Shown: in pieces, positions 44,924 to 55,166 of the stretch
How positions within the stretch are numbered: position 1 is the first letter of the stretch
Layout of the letters: each line of letters starts with the position of its first letter
Source of the DNA: Cryptomeria japonica
Taxonomy: Eukaryota; Streptophyta; Pinopsida; Cupressales; Cupressaceae
NCBI RefSeq assembly: GCF_030272615.1
Contig: NC_081410.1
Coordinates: forward strand, 116,695,140 to 116,759,139
Length of the DNA: 64,000 bases
Reading direction: 5' to 3'
Notes under the pieces: generated by a model
The model's database searches: none
What the model was told of the DNA's origin: nothing
What the model saw: the letters and a program-made list of their open reading frames with translations, nothing else
Program-made: the position numbers and the translations under genes

Positions 44924-46328
44924 GTGTAATGCCCCGCCAAGAAACCCTGAAGGATACAACTACAAACACTTGAAAAGTGTAAAATATTTTAAACAATACA
45001 TCATGCATAAATGTATCAAGATAATAAATTGGACAAGCGAAAGACTTAACCTTAAACTCCTAAAGGGTTTCCAACGAAGATTACAAGTAAACAAATTAAC
45101 CAAAGGTTGATTAAACCAACTCATGATAGAATGATTACAACAAGATCATAGCAATTAAGTTTCATTAAGATTACTATATGCATGATTGAATTCATACAAT
45201 TGTGGCTAGTTAAATTATATTTCTAAGGCTTCATACATCATAATCCACGTCATTGCATTTAATCAATAATTTCCATTCATATGAATAGAAAATCTAACAT
45301 CTAAGCTGGACATAGTAATAACATTGCATTTAGGTCACAAAGTCTCATAGAAATACTTAATGATTACATCAAATTACAACTTGCCATGAAGGCATACATG
45401 AACAAATGATACGACTAACTACATAAGGTCCAAGAGATACAAATATGATCCAAGAAGAACAAGAGGATCCAACAGGTACATGGAATGGAGTAAATCGAAG
45501 AGAGCAACTGGAGCACCTACAAAGCTAAGTCCCTCACAAGAAAGGCATGAACAAAATACCCGATGGAAAGTGGCACTACCACTCGACCATGTGGCCCAAA
45601 AAGGACCACCCCTCCATGCTAGGAGATAGTAATAAGGCCCTCAAGAAGATCACCATAAAGAATCACATGGTCTAACATTTACACCGGGTACTCACATAAG
45701 GCATAAGCATACATATAAGACTCCCACAAGAATGCTCGAAGTAAAGACAACACATGACTACACACTAGCAAACATAAGGGAAGAGTGTTATTGCATAGCT
45801 AGTATTGGTTATCTTGGCAGGCCTCCATAGGCCCTGAATCCCATCCTGGGTTATCCAGGTAGCCTCTACCAAACCCTCGACTCTCATCCATGACTCATGT
45901 AGACCCAACAAACCTTTTGTGAAGACAAGGTAGTTGGTTTTGCCATTCCATGCCTTCCCACTGCATATTCCTGAGTCTGTACAAGCACTCAACCATGAGC
46001 GAGGCACAATTAATCTTGATTAATGTTTAAAAACCCAACCCCAATTTAATAATTAGGTTATCACTTATTACTCAAACTTCCAAGGGGTTATCTTGGCAGC
46101 CACTTTGGGCCTTGCCCCCCACTCAGAAGCCACTCTTCCTTATGACACTACACAACCTCTAAAAAACTCCAAGGCAACACACACAAAAGCCAACCAAACA
46201 CAGGGAGTTCAAGCAAAACTGAAGAAACATACTTGGTTATACAAACATTCTACCAAGGTTTAACTAATTGGAGGCGTGAAACGGACAACTAGTCTATTCA
46301 CAAGACAAGACCACAACCAGGATAAAGC
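44924..46328 (+). repeat. Probable LTR fragment starting TGTAATGCCCCGCC
   Basis: The abrupt TGTAATGCCCCGCCAAG start is LTR-like and similar in its first bases to the TRIM-like LTRs. The remaining 1.4 kb is non-coding, moderately GC-rich in its second half, and is cut by the copia LTR at 46329. No primer site or partner LTR is visible. Confidence 0.35.
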
Positions 46329-47562
46329 TGTTGGCATTTGATCATTTGATCTTAACTGGTAATTATTTGTTTGCTTGAAACAACTGGTACATGTTTGATT
46401 AGATTGTTGTATGATGATTATTTTGTATGTTTTCATTGATTGCAACTATGTTTTTACAATCATCTAAGTCCTATAGGTCAACCGGTAAGAAGATACAATT
46501 TTATTAGAACTGGTAATTAGGACTTTAACCGGTAAAAGATAGACAAAGTTATATTCCGACAACCGGTACAGGAAATCTATGAAAAATGAGATGATGCAGT
46601 TTGACAATAGCAATGAAGGATGGTAGATGAAGTTATGTTCATGACCATAGTGCTTATTCGATCAGATGAACAAGATTTGATTGACGTGGCAGGTATTCTG
46701 ACTGAGACTTAACCGATAGTGATGAAAATCACCCAGATCGGTAAAACAACACAAAATTGGATTTGTTATGTCAGTGGCCAACATAACTAAAGCATACAAT
46801 GCAAGATTGTCTAGATGCATTAAACCTAGGGAATTGTAACAAGGTTCTAGCCAACCTTAAGATGATTTTAAATGTGTGCTAAGGTATGAAAGGATGTATG
46901 TGTATGAGCTTGAAAGTGTGAAAGATCATTAGTGAATTTTGTATTTTTGATAGTGTGATGATCAGAGGAGTTAAGAGATAAAGTCTATGTGGTGTTGTAA
47001 TGTTTTGAAGCGGATCTTATCAGACACTGAAGGTGTTATACTGAGATCATTTGTACTTGTTGTCTCCCTAACAGTTGCAGAAAAAAAATCCTCTTACAAG
47101 TTCACTCCTAATAGGGTGCAGTCAAATCCTAACAGTTTTGATCTTTAAATCCTCTAACCAGGTGACACATTAACTTGTGTTTGCAAATCCCAGTAACTTG
47201 GGTAGCTCCTAATAGGGTTGGTCCTCATAGGCCTTTTTTTAAAGCTCTTAACTGGGCTTAGACACTTCTAACTGGGTGTGCCCCTAATCGGGTATTGTAG
47301 ACCTTAACCGGTCAGTTTTCTATACTGCAGATAGTGGATCTTTGTGGGTACCTACTCCCACCATGGTATTTCCCATTTGTTTTTTCCACATATAATCTCG
47401 TGTCATGTGGTTTATGCTTTATGTGGTGATTGCATACTTGGTATTTGGTGTTATTTCTTATATGTCTATTAAGTTTTAAGTTGGTGAAATTGATAATCAG
47501 ATTTGTATTGTTTTTACTTGCACTAATTCACCCCCCCCTCTTAGTGCCTTATAAGTTCATCA
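46329..47562 (+). repeat. Copia LTR, second family
   Basis: 1,234 bp from TGTTGGCATT to CATCA, followed by a primer site. It contains a run of short hairpins (47100-47314), the GTGGG/CCCAC hairpin (47344-47361) followed by CATGGTATTTCCC, and a TTCACCCCCCCCTCT box near the end. Apart from these modules it is not alignable by eye with the LTR at 20546. No partner LTR is seen to the right. Confidence 0.85.
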
Positions 47563-47564
47563 AT

Positions 47565-47576
47565 TGGTATCGGAGC
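47565..47576 (+). promoter_or_regulatory. Copia primer-binding site
   Basis: TGGTATCGGAGC, the variant tRNA-Met type site, two bases after the LTR. Confidence 0.88.
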
Positions 47577-47630
47577 CTAAATTAATTAAGGCTTAACTGC
47601 TTGGAAGGGATCTCGAATCCTAAGGTAAAT

Positions 47631-48980
47631 ATGTGGGAAGGAATGAGTTACCAAGAGATGGCTAAGGAACTTGCAGAAACCAAGAGCTAGAAACCCTAAG
47701 AGGCAAGCATAAGACATCACTAGCTAAAAGGAAGGAACTGACCGAACAATTGTTGGAGATAAATGAAAGCATCTCTTCTGATGAAGCAAATATAAATTTT
47801 TTGGTTGAGGAAGTGGAGAAACTAAACGTTGAGAAACTTAACCTAAGGAGAGAACTTGAAGCCCTTACAATCCGGATGAGTGAAGAACTTGAAACTAGGA
47901 GGGCAGCTGAAGACAAGATCAAAGAGAAAGATCATGAGATCCTTAAGATAAAACATGAGAATAACACTCTTTATGAACACTGGCATGAGGAGAAAGAAGA
48001 GAAAGAAGAAATCAAAGAATATCTTGATATGAAAATATGTCTTAGAGAGACTCTTATGAAAAAAAATGAAGATCTTACTAAAGAGATTGCAAAAGCTAAT
48101 TTGAAGCTTGCAAAATTCAACAAGAGTTCTACCATGTTGGATGAATAGATCCAATCTCAGAGGATGAAAAGTGATACATCTAGGTTAGGATACAATACAT
48201 TTGAGAAGGGAGAACCTTCTGGTACCAAGAGCAACATGCATGAAGGTAAAAGAACTCCTAAGGCTCAGAAGCCTACCGGTAAGAAAGCTTACAAACCTGT
48301 TTGTTTTAATTGTCATAAACTAGGTCATACTTCTAATGTTTGTAGAAGAAGATCTGATGCTAATACCAGTTATAGACATAATACTAGATATTTGCCTAGA
48401 AAGTTTTAAGGTTACTCTTATACATGCAACTTGTATGGGCATAAATCTATTGAATGTAGGTATGGAGCTAATTATCCAACACCTCATATGAATCCAAGAC
48501 CTATTGGTAATTGGAGAAGGAATTTCAATGACTGGAGAAACACAAATTGGCAAAGAGCACATGTTAACCGGTCTAGTCCTTATGAGACGGAGAAAAGAAC
48601 TAATGTGAATTGTGCAATTTGCAACAACTTTGGACATGTGGCAATGAACTGTCAAAGGACATGTAGAGGCAATGCAGGAGTGTGGAAAGCATCTAGAATG
48701 GCATGTTATCATTGTAACGGACCAAGATACATTGCTAAGTTTTGTAGAACACAAAAGAACCAATTGGTGAATCATCCTGTAGACCGGAAATGAAAGCAAA
48801 GAGTTGATATTGAAGAAACCAGTGTTGAGATGAATAGAACCTGGAAGAAGAAGACTGATGAAAAACTAGTTGAGGAATGAAATTCTTCATCTAGTGTGGA
48901 GAATCCATCACCGACAAACTAAGTTGTTTCTACAACTTGGGGTGAGCTTATTGTCAAATCTTGAGATGAACCCCTGGATG
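47631..48980 (+). pseudogene. SIRE-like copia Gag remnant with three zinc-knuckle-like boxes
   Basis: One phase carries, after a broken N-terminus, a charged coiled-coil segment (47750-48130, heptads rich in Glu, Lys and Leu), then LDE-stop-IQSQRMKSDTSRLGY, a signature near the end of Gag in SIRE/Maximus copia elements. The zinc knuckle CFNCHKLGHTSNVC follows (CX2CX4HX4C). Further boxes are CNLYGHKSIEC-like, CAICNNFGHVAMNC and CYHCNGPRYIAKFC, the last having Tyr where His is required. Stops at 48146, 48407 and 48791 keep the phase. No protease, integrase or reverse transcriptase follows, so the element lost pol or never had it. Confidence 0.8.
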
Positions 48981-49397
48981 AATTATTGTAAGTTAAATCT
49001 ACATATTTTGATGTATTTTGATGTTTATAAGTCTTTTTGAATCATAGCCGGTAAATGTCATTGAGTTTTTGCAACTAGTAATATGCTTAAGAGTATTTTA
49101 AGACATTTTAGGGTTTTGTCGATTAAAGCATTTAATGTAGTAGTTTGAAAGCAAATAAAAGGAGCATTTTGAATTTCATCTAACACATTGCAATCTTGAG
49201 AGAATTTGGTGAGCAAGTAGATCAGAAGAAAGTTTGTGATTGCAACATTCAACATGTCTAGCAGAGATCTGAGGTGATCAGAAGTGCATTGTGAATCAGT
49301 GAACGATGTTGAAGGTTTTTGAAACCCTACTTCAAAAGTGAGAAAGGTATTTATCAGTGAATCCTACTCTTTTCTTTGAAGCTTTGCATATTGTAGT

Positions 49398-49935
49398 ATG
49401 GATACTCCGCATCTAGTTGATGTGACCGAGAGGCCAAGACCAGAGTTTAAATGACATCCATTTAAATCAGAGGAAACAAACCCTGTCGATGCCCTATCTA
49501 GTGTACCATATAGAATTTTGCATATCAAGGATGTTAGATCTTTTTATCATTGCAAACAAGAGGATATGGGTGTTTCAGTTATCTATGAACAATATATATC
49601 ATTGTATGATAATAAGGGCATATTGAAAGAACATTTTAAAAGTGTCACCAAGAAAGGGTTCCATCTTGCAGTCAACTTCATTAATGACTTTGATGATGAG
49701 TTAGTTAGATTTATTTTGAGTCGCATTCATGATCAATTTATTTTTTTGGATCAACCACATAAAATAACTAAGGAGGTCATTCGTACAGTAACCAGATTTT
49801 TCTCAATCGATGAAGTACCCTTACTTAGATCGATACATTAAGAATGATGTTGAGAAGCTAAAAGGATCAAGATGGGATGGTAGAGCCATGATAATAAATA
49901 ATATCAATGATCTAGCTTTTCACCCCAACAATAAG
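49398..49935 (+). pseudogene. Unrecognised protein in the position normally held by pol
   Basis: An ATG at 49398 (MDTPHLVDVTERPRP) opens a phase with a TGA at 49452 and then a long open part (49518-49841) reading YRILHIKDVRSFYHCKQ and later FILSRIHDQFIFLDQP and TKEVIRTVTRFF. After a one-base shift near 49840, the sequence continues as KLKGSRWDGRAM. It looks like real, decayed coding sequence. I have an impression of similar proteins in plant transposon-associated ORFs, but I cannot name the family. It may be an extra ORF of a gag-only retroelement. Sequence just upstream (49130-49390) resembles a promoter and leader. Confidence 0.5.
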
Positions 49936-49949
49936 AATAATAACTCTAA

Positions 49950-51182
49950 TTGAAGTCTCAACCCGAAGTTTGGACATTCATTTGGCAAAGTCACTATTTC
50001 CATAGCTAGTGTTCATTTGATTATCAACCCAGGGACATAATAATTGAAATGGGTCTACACTATATATGTAATAAGTTCCTGCAATAGCTATTCTACATTA
50101 CTGCAACAACTAACATTATGCGGAAAAGGTAAAAAAGAATGGAAACTATGGAAAGGATACAAGAAAACTTCTGCATAAATTCATAAAAGCAATACTGAAT
50201 AAATTCAATGCTGATAAACAAAAATTACTCTGTTCTGGCTTGGCTGCATGAACAATCAGTGGATCTATTTCCAATGGCTGCAGGAACAATCAATGCAAGA
50301 ACTTCTACTGCGGCTAAGGAAAGAAAACTAATTTTAATGAATTTACAGGAACACTCACCAAGTGGGCCCCCTTGGATGAGTGATACCAGGCTTCCCAAAA
50401 CCAACTCTAACAGATTAGAATAACACAATTTTATTCATTGTTCTTGAAAGTCATTACTTGATTCAATATGAAAATAAACTCAAAAATACTTATGAAAATC
50501 CTCTGCTCTATTCTTCTCTCTTTCTGTCTAACCTATGAGAAGAAGAAGAGATTATTATTAAAATGAAATAATCTACAATGGACAACATGAATCACACCGA
50601 AAAGAAGAGGCAAATGATTGACCAAGAAAGGAGATAGTTGGAGTTATGCTGTAGGAAATGTGGATCTAAACCAAACCACAGTCATAACATACTGTGGTAG
50701 TATTTACAAATTCAATACCCACTGAAGTCAGACATTGGTAGTATCGCTTGATTTCTCCTCTTATGCCATCCCTTACGCTTGCTCAGTTTTTCTGTAGTTT
50801 GATCTTCAATCATCTCTTGCGTATCCTTCCCTTCAATAGGCGTGATAGGCAAATATCAATCGCAGCATCATTTATTACCTGCACTACAAAAGAAATAACA
50901 TACAAGAACATACATACACATTTTATTTAATCAACACATCTATAAATTTCACATATGATCTTGCCCTAAATAATCCACATGGCAACAAGAATAAATCACA
51001 TGGCTGGAGGAATAAATTGGCAAAGATAAAACATGATTTAATAAGTTTAGGCTTATCATATGGAATACATATAATAAACTTCCAATACATCTCTACTACT
51101 ATCCAAACCAAAAGATGACAAAAACTCAAGAGTTCTGAGGATAGAAATGTGACAATGTCTCAACTCATCATGCCCCCCAACT
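49950..51182. other. Gene-free stretch
   Basis: Short frames (50208-50423 and others) without recognisable content. Near 51170 the minus strand reads GTTGGGGGGCATGATGAG, a possible polypurine tract of the minus-strand element to the right. Confidence 0.35.
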
Positions 51183-51518
51183 TTAAGAGCTTGTTGATCC
51201 TACAACAAAAGGAAAATTTATGAATCTTGCACTAATTCTCAAATCACCAATGGTTCCTTGACCTATTCCTCCTGAAGATAAATTCCAGTAGAATCCTTTC
51301 ATCTTTTCCATCCTAGACCATCTGGCTGATTCTTCTGTAACTTCATCATAGGGCTGATCCATAGGCTTACATCCCAATAGTGGCCACATAAGAATAGGAG
51401 GTTGAAAAATTAGTGGTAACCAGTTATTGGCCTTCTCTCTGCCCAGTTGTATATATCTGGGGGCTCTTTGCATAGCTGCATAAAAAATTTGCAATGAATA
51501 AGGTTCTCCTTGCTTCAA
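51183..51518 (-). pseudogene. Unrecognised 111-residue frame of the minus-strand element
   Basis: The frame contains LQIFYAAMQRAPRYIQLGREKANNW, PILMWPLLGCKPMDQPYDEV and RWSRMEKMKGFYWNL. This is a well-mixed composition that looks protein-coding rather than chance. Beyond a stop at its start, the same phase continues upstream as TDSATGVDGLTQHWNNLPK. I cannot assign a family. It may be an accessory ORF of the element. Confidence 0.35.
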
Positions 51519-51989
51519 TTATTTTGGTAAGTTATTCCAGTGTTGAGTTAACCCATCTACTCCAGTTGCACTGTCAGTCTGAATGAAATGATCACATGCT
51601 TAGTAGATTTCTTCTCTCATTGGAAGCACTAGTTTTCTAACATCATCTCTTACCAGTAATTTATGTCATTCATAATAAAGAACTCTTGGTTCTTTTGCTT
51701 CCTTCCTCAATGTCAATGGAATCAAAGCACCTCCAAGGGTTTATGTTGTGCATTTGAAGGAGCAGTATTAAATTTCAAATTGAACCACATTGTTAGGGAC
51801 CTTAGCCCCTCTTTAGAAACCGTTGAAGAATTTTATCATGCTTACCAGACTTCTCCAGCAGCTGTGAAGAATTTTCTATGTGAATTTTATCTACATAACT
51901 ATGTTGTACCCTCAAACAGTGAGTGGAACCCTTTATTATATATTGGGGATATCCATATAAAAGCTTTAATGTCATGGATCCAAAATGAG

Positions 51990-52190
51990 ATCAGCATGGG
52001 GGCACAAGCCAGGGCATATAAAGATTTAGAGTTACATTGCATCAATTCGAGGATCATACCAGTGATTGTTTCAACCTTAGCCTCTAATTCCTCAATTTTG
52101 TTATCCCTCTTTTCAATTTCTCTTTGTTGTTTGTCAATAATACCTTGCAATCTAGCCCTCTCTATTTCCCATTTGTTAGGCCCAATATGG
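51990..52190 (-). pseudogene. Coiled-coil frame behind the minus-strand LTR
   Basis: The minus-strand phase reads KWEIERARLQGIIDKQQREI and KRDNKIEELEAKVETI, clear heptad-like spacing typical of a coiled coil, as in some copia Gag proteins. It sits where Gag should start after the LTR. A competing plus-strand frame (51663-52214) is also open here and cannot be excluded. Confidence 0.4.
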
Positions 52191-52391
52191 AAAGCTAATG
52201 TACTGAGAGGGTAGGGGTGAATCAATAATTCAAATCCTTTCTTCAACAATAACTTTACTGTTATGCATAAACCAAAAACTGCTGTAACATAACATAAAGC
52301 TAAAACAAATAAATAACAATCATACATGATTCACTCCATAACACATATATTTTGGTTACGCAGAAACTCTTGGTTAGAGAGAAAAACTGTG

Positions 52392-52609
52392 GTGGGGATG
52401 GCGCCCACAACTTCACTACTACAATAATAAAGGTTGCTCAGTTAGAGCTACATGTTTAGCTATTTCTGATAGCTTACCCTGTTAGGAGTATCAAGATCGT
52501 TAGATCTACCTTGCTAAAGGATTTTACAACACTTATTGTAAAATGTTGTACCTGGTTAAAGGCTTTACAATTTATAGACTTTGTTAGAGTCTTTTACCCT
52601 GTTAAAGGT
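52392..52609 (-). promoter_or_regulatory. Hairpin run in the minus-strand copia-like LTR
   Basis: Short inverted repeats with TAAC-type loops (on the minus strand) include AGATC/GATCT (52494-52507), AGACT/AGTCT (52576-52592) and ACCCT/AGGGT-type pairs. There is also a perfect 9-bp stem ATTTTACAA/TTGTAAAAT (52521-52544). The run is followed, in element orientation, by GTGGG/CCCAC at 52392-52408. This is the same layout as in the two other copia LTR families. Confidence 0.65.
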
Positions 52610-52634
52610 TGTAGACACCTAAAATTGTCCAGTC

Positions 52635-52868
52635 TAATTAAATAAATATTTTATTTATTTAATTATTTTAGCCTAATTCTTCTATTAATTAAATAAATCT
52701 TTATTTATTTAATCAATTCATTTATCCTCTTCTAGCCTTATTTCTCATTTAAATAAATACATTTATTTATTTAAATTACCCTTTTCCTAAATTAAATAAA
52801 TATTTTATTTATTTAATTGATCTCATTTCTTCTATTAATTAAATAAATATTTATTTATTTAATTAATT
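52635..52868. repeat. Five AT-rich palindromes in the gypsy U3 region
   Basis: Palindromes of the TTAAATAAAT/ATTTATTTAA type start near 52635, 52684, 52747, 52790 and 52834. The first has 14-bp arms around a 3-base loop (52635-52665). They are separated by unique CT-rich spacers, giving a period of about 45-60 bp. Confidence 0.85.
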
Positions 52869-53027
52869 CATTAACCTTTTCTACTCATGACACATGTCAT
52901 TTATCTCTTAATTCATACACTACCTACCCCTTTCATTATTTTATTATTTCTTTTACCTACCCTCTAATCATAGCCGACCTCCTTTTACACCTCTCAATCT
53001 TATCCCTCCATTTCATATAGTGTCTTC

Positions 53028-53035
53028 TATATAAG
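53028..53035 (+). promoter_or_regulatory. TATA box of the gypsy LTR
   Basis: TATATAAG in a GC-richer context, with about 355 bp to the LTR end, fits a plant LTR promoter. Confidence 0.7.
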
Positions 53036-53392
53036 GAGATGCTTCCCTCATTATCAAACACTAATCGTTCTATACATTCTAATCAATTTATGCAATTGAC
53101 TACACTATGATCCTAATTGCAACCACGTTCCGTTCTTTGTTGAGCTCTTGTGCACATAAAATCTGAGAGCAAATATATCAAGCAAGATCAATGGAGATAG
53201 GAAGAATGGAGATCAAAACCCTATTGGACATGTGATGATATAATCTTTGTGATTTCGTTTGATTTGCATTGTCTTAGGTAATCTTCATATGTTATGGTGG
53301 ATCTTTGTTGTTGTTAGGCTAGGGTTTTGTGGTTGAATTCATTTAGCCTTTCAATATCGTTATTATTGTTATCCATTTTTACCATATACATT

Positions 53393-53410
53393 TTGGCACG
53401 TCTGGTGGGA
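53393..53410 (+). promoter_or_regulatory. Gypsy primer-binding site
   Basis: TGGCACGTCTGGTGGGA begins just after the LTR, in the position and with the TGGC start of gypsy primer sites. I did not identify the matching tRNA with certainty. Confidence 0.7.
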
Positions 53411-53500
53411 TGCTTGTCCCTTTTGCATTTAACATCTTTGTTGCAGATTTTGTATTTTGAAGTTGCAGATCTGACGTTTTCGGCAGCATTTTGATATTCC

Positions 53501-53757
53501 CGCGTCTATGCACTTTCGGATCACATTTTTGTTTTTCTGGCACGTCTACGACATCTGGAATCACGTCTGTGTTACTGGCAATATTTTATTTTGCAGGTTC
53601 CGGGAAAGCGCGTTTGTGTTATTTAGTCGCGTCTGCGGTGTTTTTAGCCGCGTCTGTGACCAAGGGTCGCTTCTGCGTTCTGTAGCCGCGTCTGTGCATC
53701 ACATAATTGCATCTGTGTCACGAAGTCACATCTGTGTTGAGGGTAATCGCGTTTGTG
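53501..53757 (+). repeat. Phased decamer array 1 (consensus CGCGTCTGTG)
   Basis: Eleven copies start at 53501, 53541, 53562, 53609, 53628, 53649, 53668, 53687, 53708, 53727 and 53748. From 53609 the spacing is 19, 21, 19, 19, 21, 19 and 21. Variants such as CACGTCTGTG and CACATCTGTG are what C-to-T decay of CpG would give. The array lies in the untranslated leader. Confidence 0.85.
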
Positions 53758-54981
53758 TTCACAAATTTTAAATTTTGGGTTTATTGATTCAGTTTTTGGA
53801 TTTTGCATCTAGGGCTTCAGATCTGGTTTATTTTGAGCTAACATTTTCAGATCTAGCTAACGAAATTGGTGCAGCTTGTCTTGAAAGCAAAATCATTTTT
53901 ATTGAAGGCCACTATTTTCACAAAGTCTTTTGGATTTAAAATTTACCTAACTCGTGTGCTTGCAGGAAGGGGTGATTATTTGAAACAATCCAAACTACTA
54001 ACAACTCTTTGTTGCAGGTCCTTGGCAAGGGTTTTTGGATTTTTATTTGTGTGCCTTGTTTTCATAGACTAGCAAAACACTTCAATTGGTGCACTAAAAT
54101 TGAATCATTGTCTTTTGTGTCTTGAGCAATAGGCTCTTTTTGTTTAATCTTTAGAGGGCCTATCTTCCCATGTGGTCATTAGGACTACTAGTGAGAAGAG
54201 AACGACCCGAGTAGTAGCGAGGAAAACCCACCTCTTCCGAACCACTATAAACAAATGTATTCATGGTGAAAACTATGGATAACATGTGCTGATTAGTTCA
54301 TACCGACACTATGTCTCCCCATAAACCCGTTTGATCAAATTTATTTGATCAGTTGTAGGGCATAACCCCTACCGGCTGGGAGCCTTCTGTATTTACAGAG
54401 CTGAAAGTTCCGCATGTATGGCCACACGAGCGGATGCCCTTACTAGCACCTTTTTGTTTTAGAAGCCCAAATCCTTCTAGTTGTTGGGGCAGGAGGTCGG
54501 ACCTCTGGTAGTGGCCCACACACATTCGGTTCTTAGTAGAGATACAAAGTTCACCACGGGGAGTTTTCATGGGGACTGATGCTTGGCTGACCCGAGAAGT
54601 GAGTGCCGAGGGTGGAGCCAGTGAGGTCAAGCATCTAAGTATCCGCTCTGAATAGGATAGCCTCGGGGGTAAAACCCCATGTGGGATCAACAACTATTGT
54701 CTTGGCCAACCATAAGAATTGTGCTTGACTTATTTTAAACATTCAAAACATTCAAGACCAAACAACAAAACATTGTGTCTTTTGTGTCTTCAAGTGTATG
54801 CAAAACATTTTTACATCAAACAACATACTTTTCTTGGAGTCATTTTGAGTCTAAACACTTGCAAACATTGAGTCCTCATCAACATTGTGTCCTCTTGTCA
54901 TGAAAAATAGTCAAACAGTCAGATTTGGTCACAACAAAACAACTTCACAGATTGGAAACGATTAGACAAATTTTGCAGAAA

Positions 54982-55166
54982 CGCGTCTGTGTCGGACATA
55001 ATAGCATCTATGTTGTATAACCGCGTCTGTGAAGAGCAGAAACACATCTGTGTTCCCAGAATAAATATTGCACTTTGCAAAAAAAATCTCAGAAGCACGT
55101 CTGTGTTGAACAGAGCCACGTCTGTGTCGGTAAACCGCATCTGTGAAGTATACAGGCGCGTCTATG
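54982..55166 (+). repeat. Phased decamer array 2 (consensus CGCGTCTGTG)
   Basis: Eight copies start at 54982, 55003, 55022, 55043, 55096, 55117, 55136 and 55157. The spacing alternates 21, 19, 21, then 53, then 21, 19, 21. Same orientation as array 1, about 1.2 kb away. Confidence 0.85.

Larger units (their letters stand above)
51183..52609 (-). mobile_element. Truncated minus-strand copia-like element (LTR plus leader and ORF remnants)
   Basis: Read on the minus strand, an LTR 3' part (52609 to about 52208) with hairpins, the GTGGG/CCCAC hairpin and a TTCACCCC...CTCTCAGTACA end is followed by a coiled-coil-bearing frame and then another frame at 51518-51183. The expected primer site after the LTR is damaged: the sequence reads ATTGGGCCTAA where the related LTR at 46329 has ATTGG, seven more bases, then GCCTAA. 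The LTR is cut at 52609, exactly where the gypsy LTR begins. No Pol domain was recognised, so it was probably non-autonomous. Confidence 0.55.
52610..53390 (+). repeat. Gypsy 5' LTR
   Basis: It starts TGTAGACACC and ends TACA, followed by a primer site. Its first third contains five AT-rich palindromes; a TATATAAG TATA box lies at 53028-53035. The partner LTR is beyond the right edge. Confidence 0.88.

Noticed and set aside
48320-48799. 159-residue minus-strand frame
   Set aside because: Shadow of the zinc-knuckle part of the copia Gag on the plus strand.
51663-52214. 183-residue plus-strand frame overlapping the minus-strand element
   Set aside because: It lies antisense to a convincing coiled-coil frame and an LTR end. 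It reads protein-like in part and cannot be fully excluded, but there is no domain or start context.
54349-54693. 114-residue minus-strand frame in the gypsy leader
   Set aside because: Antisense to an untranslated leader in an element that is sense-coded; composition gives no domain.
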